64,000 nucleotides of DNA from a virus. A program made the position numbers and the translations under genes. The stretch is from positions 207,261-271,260 of IMG/VR virus record IMGVR_UViG_3300046692_000091; one strand, written 5' to 3'. The notes beneath the pieces were generated by a model that saw only the letters and a program-made list of their open reading frames with translations, made no database searches and was not told the origin of the DNA. Shown one piece after another: positions 26,519 through 34,981 of the stretch (the first letter of the stretch is position 1; each line of letters opens with the position of its first letter).

Positions 26519-26926
26519 ATGATTGTTGCCGAAAATGTGAAGATCGTTCTCAACGGTCAAAGCGTGGCCCGTGTAGCACAAATGGCTGAAGAGCTCGGAT
26601 TCTCCGTGACCTCGGAAGACACCATGCTGGAGTTCATTGCTGATGCAGTGAACAAAACCAAGGGACTGGTAAACCAACCGAAAACGATAGAGTTATCTGA
26701 TATCGTAGAGCACGTTATCTACGAGATCACTTACTACTGGTTCCGTATGAGCAGTCCAAAGAAAGAACGGACCGCCATGATGGATCAGTTATATGCAGAC
26801 GCCAAGTTTGAATTTCGTTTCCGTCCGAAAGGATCGGCTCTTTCGTTAGTAGGTGATGACATCACTTTCCCGATTGGGATGTTCAAAGCGATCATGGCTT
26901 CTGACGAAGTCCTGGAAAGCAAGTAA
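26519..26926 (+). CDS. Unknown early-block protein
   Basis: A 135-aa protein, mainly helical, with an AGGAG ribosome site. It starts with a strand (MIVAENVKIVLNGQSV) and then the helix RVAQMAEELGFSV. No family was recognised. It ends the block before a strong terminator. Confidence 0.6.
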   Translation: MIVAENVKIVLNGQSVARVAQMAEELGFSVTSEDTMLEFIADAVNKTKGLVNQPKTIELSDIVEHVIYEITYYWFRMSSPKKERTAMMDQLYADAKFEFRFRPKGSALSLVGDDITFPIGMFKAIMASDEVLESK

Positions 26927-26929
26927 CGG

Positions 26930-26977
26930 CATAAGCCCTCTCCCGAAGGAGAGGGCACTATGTTGTATTTTTTTTTA
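26930..26977. terminator. Bidirectional terminator with CATA/TATG flanks
   Basis: GCCCTCTCC (26935-26943) pairs with GGAGAGGGC (26948-26956). CATA is at 26930 and TATG at 26959, then a run of about 10 Ts. It separates the plus block from the convergent 415-aa gene. Confidence 0.75.
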
Positions 26978-28222
26978 TCGAGCGTAGTGGTTCTTAGTCA
27001 GCGTTCGAAGAGTAATGTAAAGCATCACACCCGTACGAGTTGCAGCCAATACAGCTTTGTTACGAATACCAGTAGCATCAGCAACAATCTTCTCCCCTAC
27101 TTCACGCAGATACAATACCCGTGGATCAGAACTACGTGATGCCATTAACTTAGAACGGACTTTCAGAATCAATCCTTCTAAATCATTCGATCGTTGGATT
27201 TGTGTACGCTCAGCTTGCATTTGGTCAAACACATACAGCAGGCATTCTTCAACCATCTTATCGATGTGACCATGCCTTGGTTGTGTGACATTACGACAGA
27301 TGTACCGTAATGTATCTTCGAATGGCTGAGGTGGCATTGAGTCAACCATAGCTCGTTCGATAACACCTAGCAGTTCTGGTCGGATAAAGTTAGCTTCGTT
27401 AATAACGATTTCCTTACCGTAACGCAGATAAGTTGCAAAGCCTGTAGTCTTGTCTCTTAGGAACTCATCACCATCAGTAGACATCCCCATCTCAGAAGTA
27501 GTGATAACACGACCACCTTCTTTGAGTACCTGGATGTAAACCGAATAGATCTTGTTGATCACTTCACGAATACGCGATTGTGTATCTGTCACAATTCGAG
27601 ATGACCAGTAATCCGTTAACGAGTTCTTCGCCCCGAAAATATGATCACTGTAGTTTGTATCAGAACCGATGATGGATAAGCATCGATCTCGGATCAAGGC
27701 ATGCCATGAACCTAGGCGACGAATGTCCCACTTGTAGTTGAGGGACATGAACGTAGCTTCAGCAACTTCCCGCTTAGCGGGATATTGGAAACGACGACTC
27801 AGCAACGAGGTAAGGTATTTGATGTGCAAGAGAGTAAACAATGCAATCATTGTTTCATCACGTAAGTTACCTGGGAGTTGTGTGTTCTCCATTAACTTAC
27901 GGCAAAGGAAAGCGGGGATGTGGTTAAACGAATCCGAGTTCACGTTGTGTGAAGGATCGATAACGTCTAACTTGAGGAAGTCATATTGCAGCAGATCATC
28001 GTTAACATGCAGAACTTCATCGTACCACTGCTCACGATCAGCTGGATGCCAGCGGATAGGGTTAACCCCCAGTAGTGCGCCACCAAAGAAAGCAGAGTGG
28101 TCAGCATTCTTATTCATGAAGCGAGTAACGAAGTTGATCACACGCATACAAAACGTACGATCTAGTTTAACGTCAGCGAAATGCTTTTCCAGCAATTCGA
28201 CGATAGTGGTTGTTTCGTGCAT
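26975..28222 (-). CDS. Unknown protein, probable virion component
   Basis: A 415-aa, Arg-rich helical protein. Start 28222 is set by AGGAG 9 nt upstream; an ATG at 28258 lies inside the divergent promoter. It has no catalytic motif. It stands alone on the minus strand between two plus-strand early blocks, a pattern shared by the other large minus-strand genes here (38487-39299 and 49557-50654), which may be late structural genes. Confidence 0.6.
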   Translation of the reverse strand: MHETTTIVELLEKHFADVKLDRTFCMRVINFVTRFMNKNADHSAFFGGALLGVNPIRWHPADREQWYDEVLHVNDDLLQYDFLKLDVIDPSHNVNSDSFNHIPAFLCRKLMENTQLPGNLRDETMIALFTLLHIKYLTSLLSRRFQYPAKREVAEATFMSLNYKWDIRRLGSWHALIRDRCLSIIGSDTNYSDHIFGAKNSLTDYWSSRIVTDTQSRIREVINKIYSVYIQVLKEGGRVITTSEMGMSTDGDEFLRDKTTGFATYLRYGKEIVINEANFIRPELLGVIERAMVDSMPPQPFEDTLRYICRNVTQPRHGHIDKMVEECLLYVFDQMQAERTQIQRSNDLEGLILKVRSKLMASRSSDPRVLYLREVGEKIVADATGIRNKAVLAATRTGVMLYITLRTLTKNHYAR

Positions 28223-28270
28223 TGGGAGGTCTCCTAAATTCAAATGATTGGACTGCAATCAATCTCAGAT

Positions 28271-28280
28271 CTATATTACT
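28271..28280 (+). promoter_or_regulatory. Early promoter box CTATATTACT
   Basis: Preceded by AATCTCAGAT, the same context as the boxes upstream of chmA (52094) and at 62319. The ATG of the 82-aa gene follows 37 nt later. Confidence 0.75.
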
Positions 28281-28307
28281 ATTGGGATATTCATTGAGGG
28301 ATTTGTT

Positions 28308-28556
28308 ATGAAACCGATTACGGTTGCTGTTGTTGGTGATGACCCACATGCTTTGCGTGTGCTTGCTAAACTCCATGAACTCGATCCCACCAAGATCATT
28401 GTCGTAGGTCATGCGCCACAGATCTACGAACGTCCATTTCAATCTGACCCATTCGAATTCATGTCCCATCATGAAGTTCAGCCTTTGATCTATCCGAAGA
28501 AGGAAGTCTTGGCAGTCAGTGAGAAAATGTTGGCTCTACTAAAACGAGCTGCTTGA
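28308..28556 (+). CDS. Small early protein of unknown function
   Basis: An 82-aa protein starting MKPITVAVVGDDPHALRVL, which looks like a single Rossmann-like beta-alpha unit (VAVVGDD). Start 28308 follows GAGGG with a 6-nt spacer. It is too short for a full nucleotide-binding domain. It lies first behind an early box. Confidence 0.65.
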   Translation: MKPITVAVVGDDPHALRVLAKLHELDPTKIIVVGHAPQIYERPFQSDPFEFMSHHEVQPLIYPKKEVLAVSEKMLALLKRAA

Positions 28557-28576
28557 AAATACCTGGCATCATCTAG

Positions 28577-28580
28577 TATG
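28577..28580 (+). promoter_or_regulatory. TATG late-type motif before the 298-aa gene
   Basis: CTAGTATGAATG lies 33 nt before the ATG at 28613, after an AAAATAC stretch at the upstream stop. The layout resembles the region before phuZ. Confidence 0.3.
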
Positions 28581-28612
28581 AATGTCTTATTCACAACAAC
28601 GAGGAATACCCG

Positions 28613-29509
28613 ATGTGCAATAACTTGGAAGCGCTGCAAAAGCTGATCGATGAATCTTTGGTTTTGGATGGTGTAACTGACCTGACCCTTACCGGTTGGG
28701 CGGATGATGAACGTTATGACAGTCGTGGTACCGTAATCAATCGTATCACTACGCCATTTGGTATTGCGGTTGGTGGTGTTTCGATCAGCCCAGGTGGTGG
28801 TAGTCGTGGGGGCATGGGTTTTGGTTTCCGTGATACCCACGAGCAAGACAAGCCAATTACTATTGATCAAGTTCGTGGTGTACTGGTTACGGCTTTGGCT
28901 ACTTCGCAAACTGATCAGGGCCGCGTTCTGGCTACTTGCCTGGCATCGATTGCAGAGAAGCTTACCGCTAATTGCTTCCATCCGGTTTCGTATGATCTGG
29001 TTGTTGAAGCAGCCAGTGATCCAACCGTAGCTTTGACCATGACAAATGGCATGCAAACCATTCAAATCGACACCAAACCAGTTGAAGCTTTTGCACAAAC
29101 TGTCAAACTCGATCTGGACGTTCCATACATCCTGGGTCAAGGTTTCGTGAATGTCTTGGCGGGTGAAGCTGATCGCGGTCATTCCCCTACTGGTCTGTCG
29201 ACTCTGGTAGACGGTAAATGGGTACGTCATACCGGTATCTCCAGTTACTCTTTGGGTGAAGAGGAGAAACCAAATGTCGATTCTCTAGAGGTCGAAGAAA
29301 TTATGGCCTTGGTTTCTGCAGAACGTCGTGAACTTACTACCAAGATACTTATTGCCATCATCAAGCAATTGAATACCCTGGGTGGTTTCACTAACATCTA
29401 TCAGGTCAACATGTCCCAAGGCGAATATCGTGGCGGTAAGCCTACGGTTGTTGTTCGTTTGGTGAATACACATTTGCGCAAAAACTACAGCTTGGAATTC
29501 CGGGCGTAA
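28613..29509 (+). CDS. Unknown protein with glycine-rich segment
   Basis: A 298-aa protein with a Gly/Ser-rich stretch (VSISPGGGSRGGMGFGF, residues about 55-71) that could be a flexible loop. The rest is mixed alpha/beta. The ribosome site is GAGGAA. No family was recognised. It is followed by a hairpin with TATG. Confidence 0.6.
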   Translation: MCNNLEALQKLIDESLVLDGVTDLTLTGWADDERYDSRGTVINRITTPFGIAVGGVSISPGGGSRGGMGFGFRDTHEQDKPITIDQVRGVLVTALATSQTDQGRVLATCLASIAEKLTANCFHPVSYDLVVEAASDPTVALTMTNGMQTIQIDTKPVEAFAQTVKLDLDVPYILGQGFVNVLAGEADRGHSPTGLSTLVDGKWVRHTGISSYSLGEEEKPNVDSLEVEEIMALVSAERRELTTKILIAIIKQLNTLGGFTNIYQVNMSQGEYRGGKPTVVVRLVNTHLRKNYSLEFRA

Positions 29510-29515
29510 TAAATT

Positions 29516-29550
29516 GGGGACCTTCGGGTCCCCAGCTATGCCGTTTTTCT
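29516..29550 (+). terminator. Terminator with TATG
   Basis: GGGGACC (29516-29522) pairs with GGTCCCC (29527-29533) around TTCG, followed by TATG at 29537 and a T-rich tract. Confidence 0.7.
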
Positions 29551-29588
29551 TTTATCCTCTGTAGTCCAACTATTACGGAGCTAACACA

Positions 29589-30356
29589 ATGTACAGACGT
29601 TGTGAAAAGCCTGCACCCATTACGACCATTGATCTTAGTGTGTACGGCGACCCATGTGACATTTATCAAAATATGCTGAACCGTATCGATGCGTTGCGTC
29701 GGTTACAAAGTCAGTGGCCTCGATGCGATATTACTCGTTTCGATGTGCAGTTCCAACTTTCTGATGCCATGACCTATTACTTCACTATTTTGGATAAAGC
29801 CAACGGTGAACGGTACGAATGGTCTGTCCGGAAAGAGTATCCGAAAGAAAGCCCTGAGCATGCATTTGAGCGAGACTATAACGAATCAGCCCTACGGTAT
29901 AACTCTGGTGTACGACGTGCTCTGGATGATCACCTAGAAGCCCTGCAAGAACAATCTCCGAGTGCCTTCTACCGAATGGATGAAACCAATTCAGGTTATC
30001 GTGTATTTCGTCCGATTATGGGTGGCTTGGGTGTAGTTCCTTTTGAACTTACCTTTGGTAGTATTTCAGGTCTAATGCCTATCGATGGAGTTATCCATCC
30101 AGAAATTTGGGATTACATCGGGAACACTCCTGGTGAAGCTGGCCGTGCTATTGCTCGAATGGTTACACGGATGATTAAGCTTGGTGTCGTGTTCGATAAA
30201 GCCTCCAGAGTAGTCGTTAAGGATTATCGCAGTATTGTGTTGGAAGGTTATGCTTACCGCAATGCTGAAACTTACACTGTCGTCAAGCTGACTCTACAAG
30301 AGCTCGCTGTCCAAGATGGCGAACTTATTAAGTACCACGAATATTTCACGGAGTGA
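29589..30356 (+). CDS. Unknown protein
   Basis: A 255-aa protein with a GGAGC ribosome site. It begins MYRRCEKPAPITTIDLSVYG and contains RIDALRRLQSQWP and a strand-rich middle. Its stop lies 2 nt before the next ATG. No motif was recognised. Confidence 0.6.
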   Translation: MYRRCEKPAPITTIDLSVYGDPCDIYQNMLNRIDALRRLQSQWPRCDITRFDVQFQLSDAMTYYFTILDKANGERYEWSVRKEYPKESPEHAFERDYNESALRYNSGVRRALDDHLEALQEQSPSAFYRMDETNSGYRVFRPIMGGLGVVPFELTFGSISGLMPIDGVIHPEIWDYIGNTPGEAGRAIARMVTRMIKLGVVFDKASRVVVKDYRSIVLEGYAYRNAETYTVVKLTLQELAVQDGELIKYHEYFTE

Positions 30357-30358
30357 TT

Positions 30359-30781
30359 ATGATCACTATCGATACAACCTTTGTAGAAATTGCAACATCT
30401 CTAGATTGTCCGGTCAATGTAGCTAAAGAAGTTATTCGTCGTTTGTTCTTAACTTCGATTAGTGTGCCTCTACCAGATGCCTTTCGTGTTAATGTAGCGA
30501 CAGAAGCTGAATACTCTGGCCAAGTTAACCTGTCATCTGTTCGTCTGACAGTCCAGAAGCGTGGCTGGACAGGTTCTAAGGTAATAAACAAGGCAACGTT
30601 GCTTACTCACATTAGCGAGTCTGCAAAGCACCTTGTAGACCTTCAGGTATGGCATGCCTTTAATGGACCTAAAGCACCAGTAGCCACCGGGGTAGATCCA
30701 GAACCAGTATGGGTACCACATTATCCACCTCAGGGTATCTACGCTGTCTACCCACCTTCGATTGCACCAGAAGCACCCTAA
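30359..30781 (+). CDS. Unknown protein with proline-rich tail
   Basis: A 140-aa protein with its start at ATG 30359 behind CGGAG. Residues about 110-140 are Pro/Tyr-rich (VPHYPPQG...YPPS), probably unstructured. The N-terminal half looks like a small helical domain. Function unknown. Confidence 0.6.
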   Translation: MITIDTTFVEIATSLDCPVNVAKEVIRRLFLTSISVPLPDAFRVNVATEAEYSGQVNLSSVRLTVQKRGWTGSKVINKATLLTHISESAKHLVDLQVWHAFNGPKAPVATGVDPEPVWVPHYPPQGIYAVYPPSIAPEAP

Positions 30782-30787
30782 CATATT

Positions 30788-30814
30788 AGCCTTCCCGATG
30801 GGGAAGGCTTTATG
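30788..30814 (+). terminator. Hairpin with TATG
   Basis: AGCCTTCCC (30788-30796) pairs with GGGAAGGCT (30801-30809), then TTATGCCG (TATG 30811). CATA is present on the left at 30782. Confidence 0.6.
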
Positions 30815-30838
30815 CCGTCACTGCAAAATATTTCAAAT

Positions 30839-30848
30839 CTATATTACT
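30839..30848 (+). promoter_or_regulatory. Early promoter box CTATATTACT
   Basis: The context is AATATTTCAAATCTATATTACT. The ATG at 30881 follows 42 nt later. Confidence 0.75.
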
Positions 30849-30880
30849 ACTGTGCACTTACTCACCTAAAGGAATTTCTC

Positions 30881-31639
30881 ATGGACAAGTATACTCGCGT
30901 CAACTTCGATGACTTGATTGTTCGCGGTGTTACTCATGAACAGATCAATCGCGTTGGCTACGATTTCCTCGATTACGAGCATCCTACCATTCTGGATAAC
31001 AAAGTTGTCATGGAATGGTACTACAGCGAAACGCAGCCGGGCTTGATGTCCACCAAACGGATCGGTATCATGGCCAGCCGTAAGATCTTGCATTGGTTGG
31101 TCTGTGGTCCTGATGATTATCCTGAGTCTGCCTGGGTTCATGACCAACTGGCCAAGTGGATCATCTCCGAGGCGCATGCTAAAGAGTCGTGTCTGAAAGG
31201 ACTCAATAAAGTTACCGAGTTGATGTATCGTAAGCTCGGTGCCGATATCCGTGGCAAAGAAGCAGTGGCCTTGATTGATGGTCCATTAGGTGTTGTGATC
31301 TATCGTGCACCCAAGTGGCGTGAATCGAATGATGATTGTGGTGAGGACCTCGCTCTTAATAAACTGGAACCACTGCTGTCTGAATATGTCCCAGCAAAAG
31401 TACTACCGCATGTAGTTAGCCAAATCAATGCGTACGTCAGTACCTGGAATGAAATCTACGGTGGCCCAGTTGAACTGTCATCTTTCACCAAATCGGTATT
31501 GGCTGGTTCTCACCTCTATGTGGTAGTGGGTAATGCGGGTGGTGCAGTTGATTTCAAATTCAGTTGGTGTGAAGGGATTGACCGCGATACCCTCAAGCCC
31601 TCTGCCCACATCCAATCCATTCTCAAGGACTTCAAATGA
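30881..31639 (+). CDS. Unknown early protein
   Basis: A 252-aa protein. Start 30881 follows AAGGAA with a 6-nt spacer; the frame upstream runs through the promoter. Mixed alpha/beta, acidic, no motif recognised. It is the first gene of an early block that continues, with overlapping stops and starts, to about 32931. Confidence 0.65.
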   Translation: MDKYTRVNFDDLIVRGVTHEQINRVGYDFLDYEHPTILDNKVVMEWYYSETQPGLMSTKRIGIMASRKILHWLVCGPDDYPESAWVHDQLAKWIISEAHAKESCLKGLNKVTELMYRKLGADIRGKEAVALIDGPLGVVIYRAPKWRESNDDCGEDLALNKLEPLLSEYVPAKVLPHVVSQINAYVSTWNEIYGGPVELSSFTKSVLAGSHLYVVVGNAGGAVDFKFSWCEGIDRDTLKPSAHIQSILKDFK

Positions 31640-32085
31640 GTAACTCACAGTTCAAACGTGAAGAAGCGAAGTACCATAACGAGCAGTATGCTTTCAAGCG
31701 CTATCGGGAACAACACAATCTTCCTGAGTGGCAGGATGTTTCACACCACCAGAAAATGCATGACCTGTTCCCAACCGAGGGTGTAGAAGGTTGCCCTAAT
31801 CTTGATGAGATCGATGAAGTCAAGCTTTCCACGCCTACTGAGTCGAAGATCAGTGAGCAGCAGGCGGTAGGACGAGCTGATCGTAAGCCTGGCGACGTTG
31901 TAGTGCTCGGGGCTGGTCAGACTGGCTTTGGTAAAGCTGCGCGCCGCATACTGGTCGAGACGGCTTTGGGTAATGTAGCTAAGCAAATCGCTTTCGCTAC
32001 TCCTGAGATGCTCGGTGAAATGGGGCGTGAGCAAGCACGCGAACACATGCGTAAAGAGAATGGTCGTTATGGCAAAGGTTTCTAA
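31636..32085 (+). CDS. Unknown early-block protein
   Basis: A 149-aa protein coupled to the previous gene by ATGA. It is charged and helical, with a short Gly-rich turn (VVLGAGQTGFGKAARR) that only superficially resembles a P-loop (GAGQTGFGK lacks the GK[ST] end). Function unknown. Confidence 0.6.
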   Translation: MSNSQFKREEAKYHNEQYAFKRYREQHNLPEWQDVSHHQKMHDLFPTEGVEGCPNLDEIDEVKLSTPTESKISEQQAVGRADRKPGDVVVLGAGQTGFGKAARRILVETALGNVAKQIAFATPEMLGEMGREQAREHMRKENGRYGKGF

Positions 32086-32248
32086 GGGGTTATTCCGGCA
32101 CCTCCGATTCCTTTATCCAACCGCTAACGAAAAACGCTGGCGTAGCTATTTCACTATTCAGCGCGGTAAGCACAGGAACACAGTAATCTCATCGGGTTAT
32201 TACGATGGGTGTACCCGTATCATCTCTGACGATCTATTTGGGATATAA
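32069..32248 (+). CDS. Small SKG-motif protein, copy 1
   Basis: A 59-aa basic protein starting MAKVSKGLFRHLRFLYP and overlapping the upstream gene by 17 nt. The N-terminal K-[VI]-SKG-x2-R-x-L motif recurs in the next two genes, so the three look like diverged tandem copies. The remainder carries many Arg/Tyr residues, compatible with nucleic acid or ribosome binding. Confidence 0.6.
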   Translation: MAKVSKGLFRHLRFLYPTANEKRWRSYFTIQRGKHRNTVISSGYYDGCTRIISDDLFGI

Positions 32249-32249
32249 C

Positions 32250-32501
32250 TTGGCAAAGATCTCTAAAGGTAAGTTCCGCTGGTTGCGGGATGAGTATGCA
32301 CATTGGGCTTACATGACCCGTCTACAAAAACCTGTCCGTTTTAAAGTAACACTGGAGAATAAAGAAATGTTGTCATCTATCCTGGATGAAGATGTTATTG
32401 TAGGTGAAGCGATTGAAGTTCGTCAGGTACCAATGACGGATGAGATGATCGCAGCGTTGGATTGCCCTAGCCGTGCAGAAGAGCGCACCGATGCCCAATA
32501 A
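32250..32501 (+). CDS. Small SKG-motif protein, copy 2 (TTG start)
   Basis: An 83-aa protein read from TTG 32250, one base after the upstream stop, giving MAKISKGKFRWLRDEYAHW in line with copy 1. An upstream GTG in frame lies inside copy 1. The C-terminal part is acidic and follows a KVTLENKEMLSSIL segment. Confidence 0.55.
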   Translation: MAKISKGKFRWLRDEYAHWAYMTRLQKPVRFKVTLENKEMLSSILDEDVIVGEAIEVRQVPMTDEMIAALDCPSRAEERTDAQ

Positions 32502-32763
32502 GATCTCGAAAGGTAAACGTCGTTATCTGCTTTCCTTAGTTGCTCACGCTGCCGAGGTGCAACGTGTAGATGAATCTGTGGCTCGTTACATCGTGGCGGT
32601 GACCCATGGCAAGGTTCCCCTATGGGAAGCACGTAAACGAGTAGCAGATCAAAAACAAGGTCGTCGTGTAGTGCGGGAAATGTCTACGGGTAATCCTGGG
32701 TTGAACCGGCTACTCGATGGTGGATTGCGTCGAGGTGTGTTCCATGTAATGTCGGGACGCTAA
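32491..32763 (+). CDS. Small SKG-motif protein, copy 3
   Basis: A 90-aa, Arg-rich protein starting MPNKISKGKRRYLLSLVAH, overlapping copy 2 by 11 nt. The C-terminus (RVVREM...GLRRGVFHVMSGR) is strongly basic. The shared motif at the extreme N-terminus of three adjacent genes points to a common binding or targeting peptide. Confidence 0.55.
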   Translation: MPNKISKGKRRYLLSLVAHAAEVQRVDESVARYIVAVTHGKVPLWEARKRVADQKQGRRVVREMSTGNPGLNRLLDGGLRRGVFHVMSGR

Positions 32764-32931
32764 ATGAAATCTGATACTCGTACAATCGATCTAGTCGCTA
32801 AGGTCCATGAGATCGCAGCTTGTCCTGTAAGAACAGCTCAAGTACGCGCAGCCATTTCTGGTGCAGCTCGTGATTTGATGTTGGACGAAATCGCGCGGCG
32901 CCGCATCAGTAATGGGATTAAAAAGAAGTAG
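32764..32931 (+). CDS. Small helical protein
   Basis: A 55-aa frame starting on the base after the previous stop. It is predicted almost entirely helical, with AKVHEIAACPVRTAQVRAAI and a basic tail ending NGIKKK. It could be a small DNA-binding or dimerising protein; no family is assigned. Confidence 0.6.
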   Translation: MKSDTRTIDLVAKVHEIAACPVRTAQVRAAISGAARDLMLDEIARRRISNGIKKK

Positions 32932-32995
32932 AACTTCGATAGAAGTAATTTATCTATTTAAAAGCATTTTCTTAAAAAGAAATGTATATAAATAG

Positions 32996-33042
32996 TAATA
33001 GTATATGGGGGGGACCCTTTGGGGGGGCCCCGTATACTATTT
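32996..33042 (+). promoter_or_regulatory. TAATAGTATA box and G-tract hairpin
   Basis: TAATAGTATA (32996-33005) runs into TGGGGGGGACCC-TTT-GGGGGGGCCCCG and the mirror copy TATACTATT (33034-33042). The arms of at least 14 nt pair with few mismatches and carry two runs of seven Gs. The region 32932-33076 is otherwise AT-rich without genes. Terminator, promoter or RNA stability element are all possible. Confidence 0.45.
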
Positions 33043-33076
33043 CCTTATACTTAGTAATCATAAAACGGAATTCGAA

Positions 33077-33217
33077 ATGAAGTTGAACCCTACAGTACGT
33101 GACCTCAATACCAAGCTGCAAGACGGCTTGGATCGTGGTGACAAACTTGAACTCGTCATCTGCAATGACGGTGTTATGTATCTCAAGATGGTGAGTACTG
33201 CAATTGAATCTGAATGA
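33077..33217 (+). CDS. Small protein of unknown function
   Basis: A 46-aa frame starting behind GGAATTCGAA, beginning MKLNPTVRDLNTKLQDGLD, with a strand near ELVICNDGVMYLK. Its end overlaps the TTG start of the next gene by 14 nt. Confidence 0.5.
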   Translation: MKLNPTVRDLNTKLQDGLDRGDKLELVICNDGVMYLKMVSTAIESE

Positions 33218-33971
33218 CCTCCGTAACCACATCCGATCTAATGTCCTGATGGGTATGCAAGAGATCACTTCTATCCATCGTAACCAAATGTTCGGTTATG
33301 CGGATAAACGTGAGAGCGTATCCTTCTTCGCAGCAGAGTACAATGTCGAGATGTCCACCCGTGGGACATTCGATACCGTAGCACCAGCCCTGATCTTTGA
33401 TGACTTCAAACAACGTGATGATCTGGAAGGTACACGTTACCTAGAACGCAAAGAAATGTGTGTCGCTATCCATGAACTGATTCGTGGTGCTGGCTATGTA
33501 TTGGCCAATGTGGTATGGCATGCACATTCTGAAGGCGACATGGTACGCTGTGAGTATTACAAGGGTAGTGGCGATGGTTGGACCAGTAGTGAGCTCCGCG
33601 TAGTTTACTCCCCAACTGATTACATGCCTGAGGGTGCAATCATCCTCCGTGATAAACAACAGAAGCCAATGACAGGTGTATATTACACAGTCGGCTATGA
33701 AGAAGGTCAACTGACTTACTTGGGTGCCGCTGAACTAGATGGTCGTCCTAATCGTTCGATCAGTATCTCAGCAATCGAAGGTAAAGTCTGGCATGGTACG
33801 GACATGCCAAAGAACTGGTTGTTGGAACTCACCGGTTTGGGTTTGTCTCGCGTAACGTCAATGACCAAGTCTGAAACACAGGAAGGTTGGTGCCGTGAGT
33901 ATACGGGCAATCTTCGTGAGACTGGCGAAGCTGTAGAAATCGTTGTAAAGAACTTCCACTGGCGTGGCTAA
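33204..33971 (+). CDS. Unknown protein preceding phuZ (TTG start)
   Basis: A 255-aa protein read from TTG 33204 (GGTGAG 8 nt upstream). The N-terminal helix has LNDLRNHIRSNVLMGMQEIT; the rest is strand-rich with several Trp. No catalytic motif was found. It lies directly upstream of phuZ in the same orientation but is separated by a TATG motif, so phuZ may have its own promoter. Confidence 0.6.
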   Translation: MNLNDLRNHIRSNVLMGMQEITSIHRNQMFGYADKRESVSFFAAEYNVEMSTRGTFDTVAPALIFDDFKQRDDLEGTRYLERKEMCVAIHELIRGAGYVLANVVWHAHSEGDMVRCEYYKGSGDGWTSSELRVVYSPTDYMPEGAIILRDKQQKPMTGVYYTVGYEEGQLTYLGAAELDGRPNRSISISAIEGKVWHGTDMPKNWLLELTGLGLSRVTSMTKSETQEGWCREYTGNLRETGEAVEIVVKNFHWRG

Positions 33972-33972
33972 A

Positions 33973-33996
33973 AATACTGTCGCTCCTGGTACTATG
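33973..33996 (+). promoter_or_regulatory. Putative phuZ promoter region (AATACTG and TATG)
   Basis: AATACTG (33973-33979) directly follows the upstream stop and TATG lies at 33993-33996, 39 nt before phuZ. The same AATACTG follows stops at 43887, 51905 and 61412, upstream of the polymerase, chmA and SSB-like genes. Confidence 0.35.
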
Positions 33997-34034
33997 TAAC
34001 ACTGACGCAATTCATTCTTGATAAGGTAGAAAGC

Positions 34035-34976
34035 ATGTTCGATATCAAAACTCGCATTTACTTCTGTGGCGGCGGCTCGACTAACGTTGGAGCTATGTAC
34101 GACGCTACTGGCGAGCATGTATGTTTCCTCGATTCGTCTTCAGCTAACCTGCTGACCAATCCCGTCCCTGAAGATCGTTTCTACAAGATCCCTGGTACTG
34201 ATGGCGCTGGTGGTAACCCTGCTTACATGATGCCATTTGCTCGTAAGCATGCTCCTGAAATGATTGCCCGGTTCCCAGCTGGCGCTTGCAACATCGTTGT
34301 CATCACTGGCGGTGGCGGTAGTGGTAACACCATTGGCCCGAACATCGTAGACCAACTACTGAAAGCTGGGCTGCCAACTATCGTGATCCTGATTGCCGGT
34401 ACTGACTCTACTCGTCGTATCCGTAACACCACGAACTGCATCAAGAACCTGGAACTGGTTTCTCAGAAACATCAGCTGCCCGTAGTAATGGCAACTGTAT
34501 CGAACTCGAATGGCGAAGCTCAAGCTGACCAAGAAGTTCTGTTCCTGCTCGATGCCCTGGTTGCTCTGACCGATCAACAAAACGAACGTCTGGATACCAT
34601 GGACGTTCTGAACTGGCTGCAATACAACAACGTGTGTGCTGTTGATCCAGAATTGGTATCGCTGCAAGTCGTAGCTACTCGTGCTGAAGCAACCGCAATC
34701 CTGGAACCTATCTCAGTAGCTTCCCTGTATGTTGATGCAACCAAAGACGTTCCGTTCGGTACTCCGTTCGTACGTACTGTTGGTATCTGCCCTAATGAAG
34801 CCAAGCTGCCTTCGGATCAGCTGCACTTCATCATCAACAGCGTAGGTATCACTTCGGTAATGGATAAGCTGGAAGAAGAACGTGTGAAAGTAAATACCGT
34901 TCAAGCTGGCTTCCGTACTCGTCGTGCTATCGTTACTGTCGATGACATTAGCGAAGATGGCTTCATCGCTGACTGA
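34035..34976 (+). CDS. phuZ: Phage tubulin-like cytoskeletal GTPase PhuZ
   Basis: A 313-aa protein of normal PhuZ length. The tubulin/FtsZ phosphate loop is VITGGGGSGNTIG (G-box about residues 92-99), and the N-terminus IYFCGGGSTNVGAMYD is the first nucleotide-contact loop. The C-terminus ends in an acidic tail (DDISEDGFIAD), which in known PhuZ proteins mediates lateral and longitudinal filament contacts. PhuZ filaments centre and rotate the phage nucleus and carry capsids. A GGCGGC-rich start and a strong terminator downstream make it a single-gene unit. Confidence 0.93.
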   Translation: MFDIKTRIYFCGGGSTNVGAMYDATGEHVCFLDSSSANLLTNPVPEDRFYKIPGTDGAGGNPAYMMPFARKHAPEMIARFPAGACNIVVITGGGGSGNTIGPNIVDQLLKAGLPTIVILIAGTDSTRRIRNTTNCIKNLELVSQKHQLPVVMATVSNSNGEAQADQEVLFLLDALVALTDQQNERLDTMDVLNWLQYNNVCAVDPELVSLQVVATRAEATAILEPISVASLYVDATKDVPFGTPFVRTVGICPNEAKLPSDQLHFIINSVGITSVMDKLEEERVKVNTVQAGFRTRRAIVTVDDISEDGFIAD

Positions 34977-34981
34977 TAATG

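Noticed and set aside
31636-32085. P-loop ATPase call for the 149-aa protein (GAGQTGFGK)
   Set aside because: The pattern lacks the GK[ST] ending and no Walker B follows.
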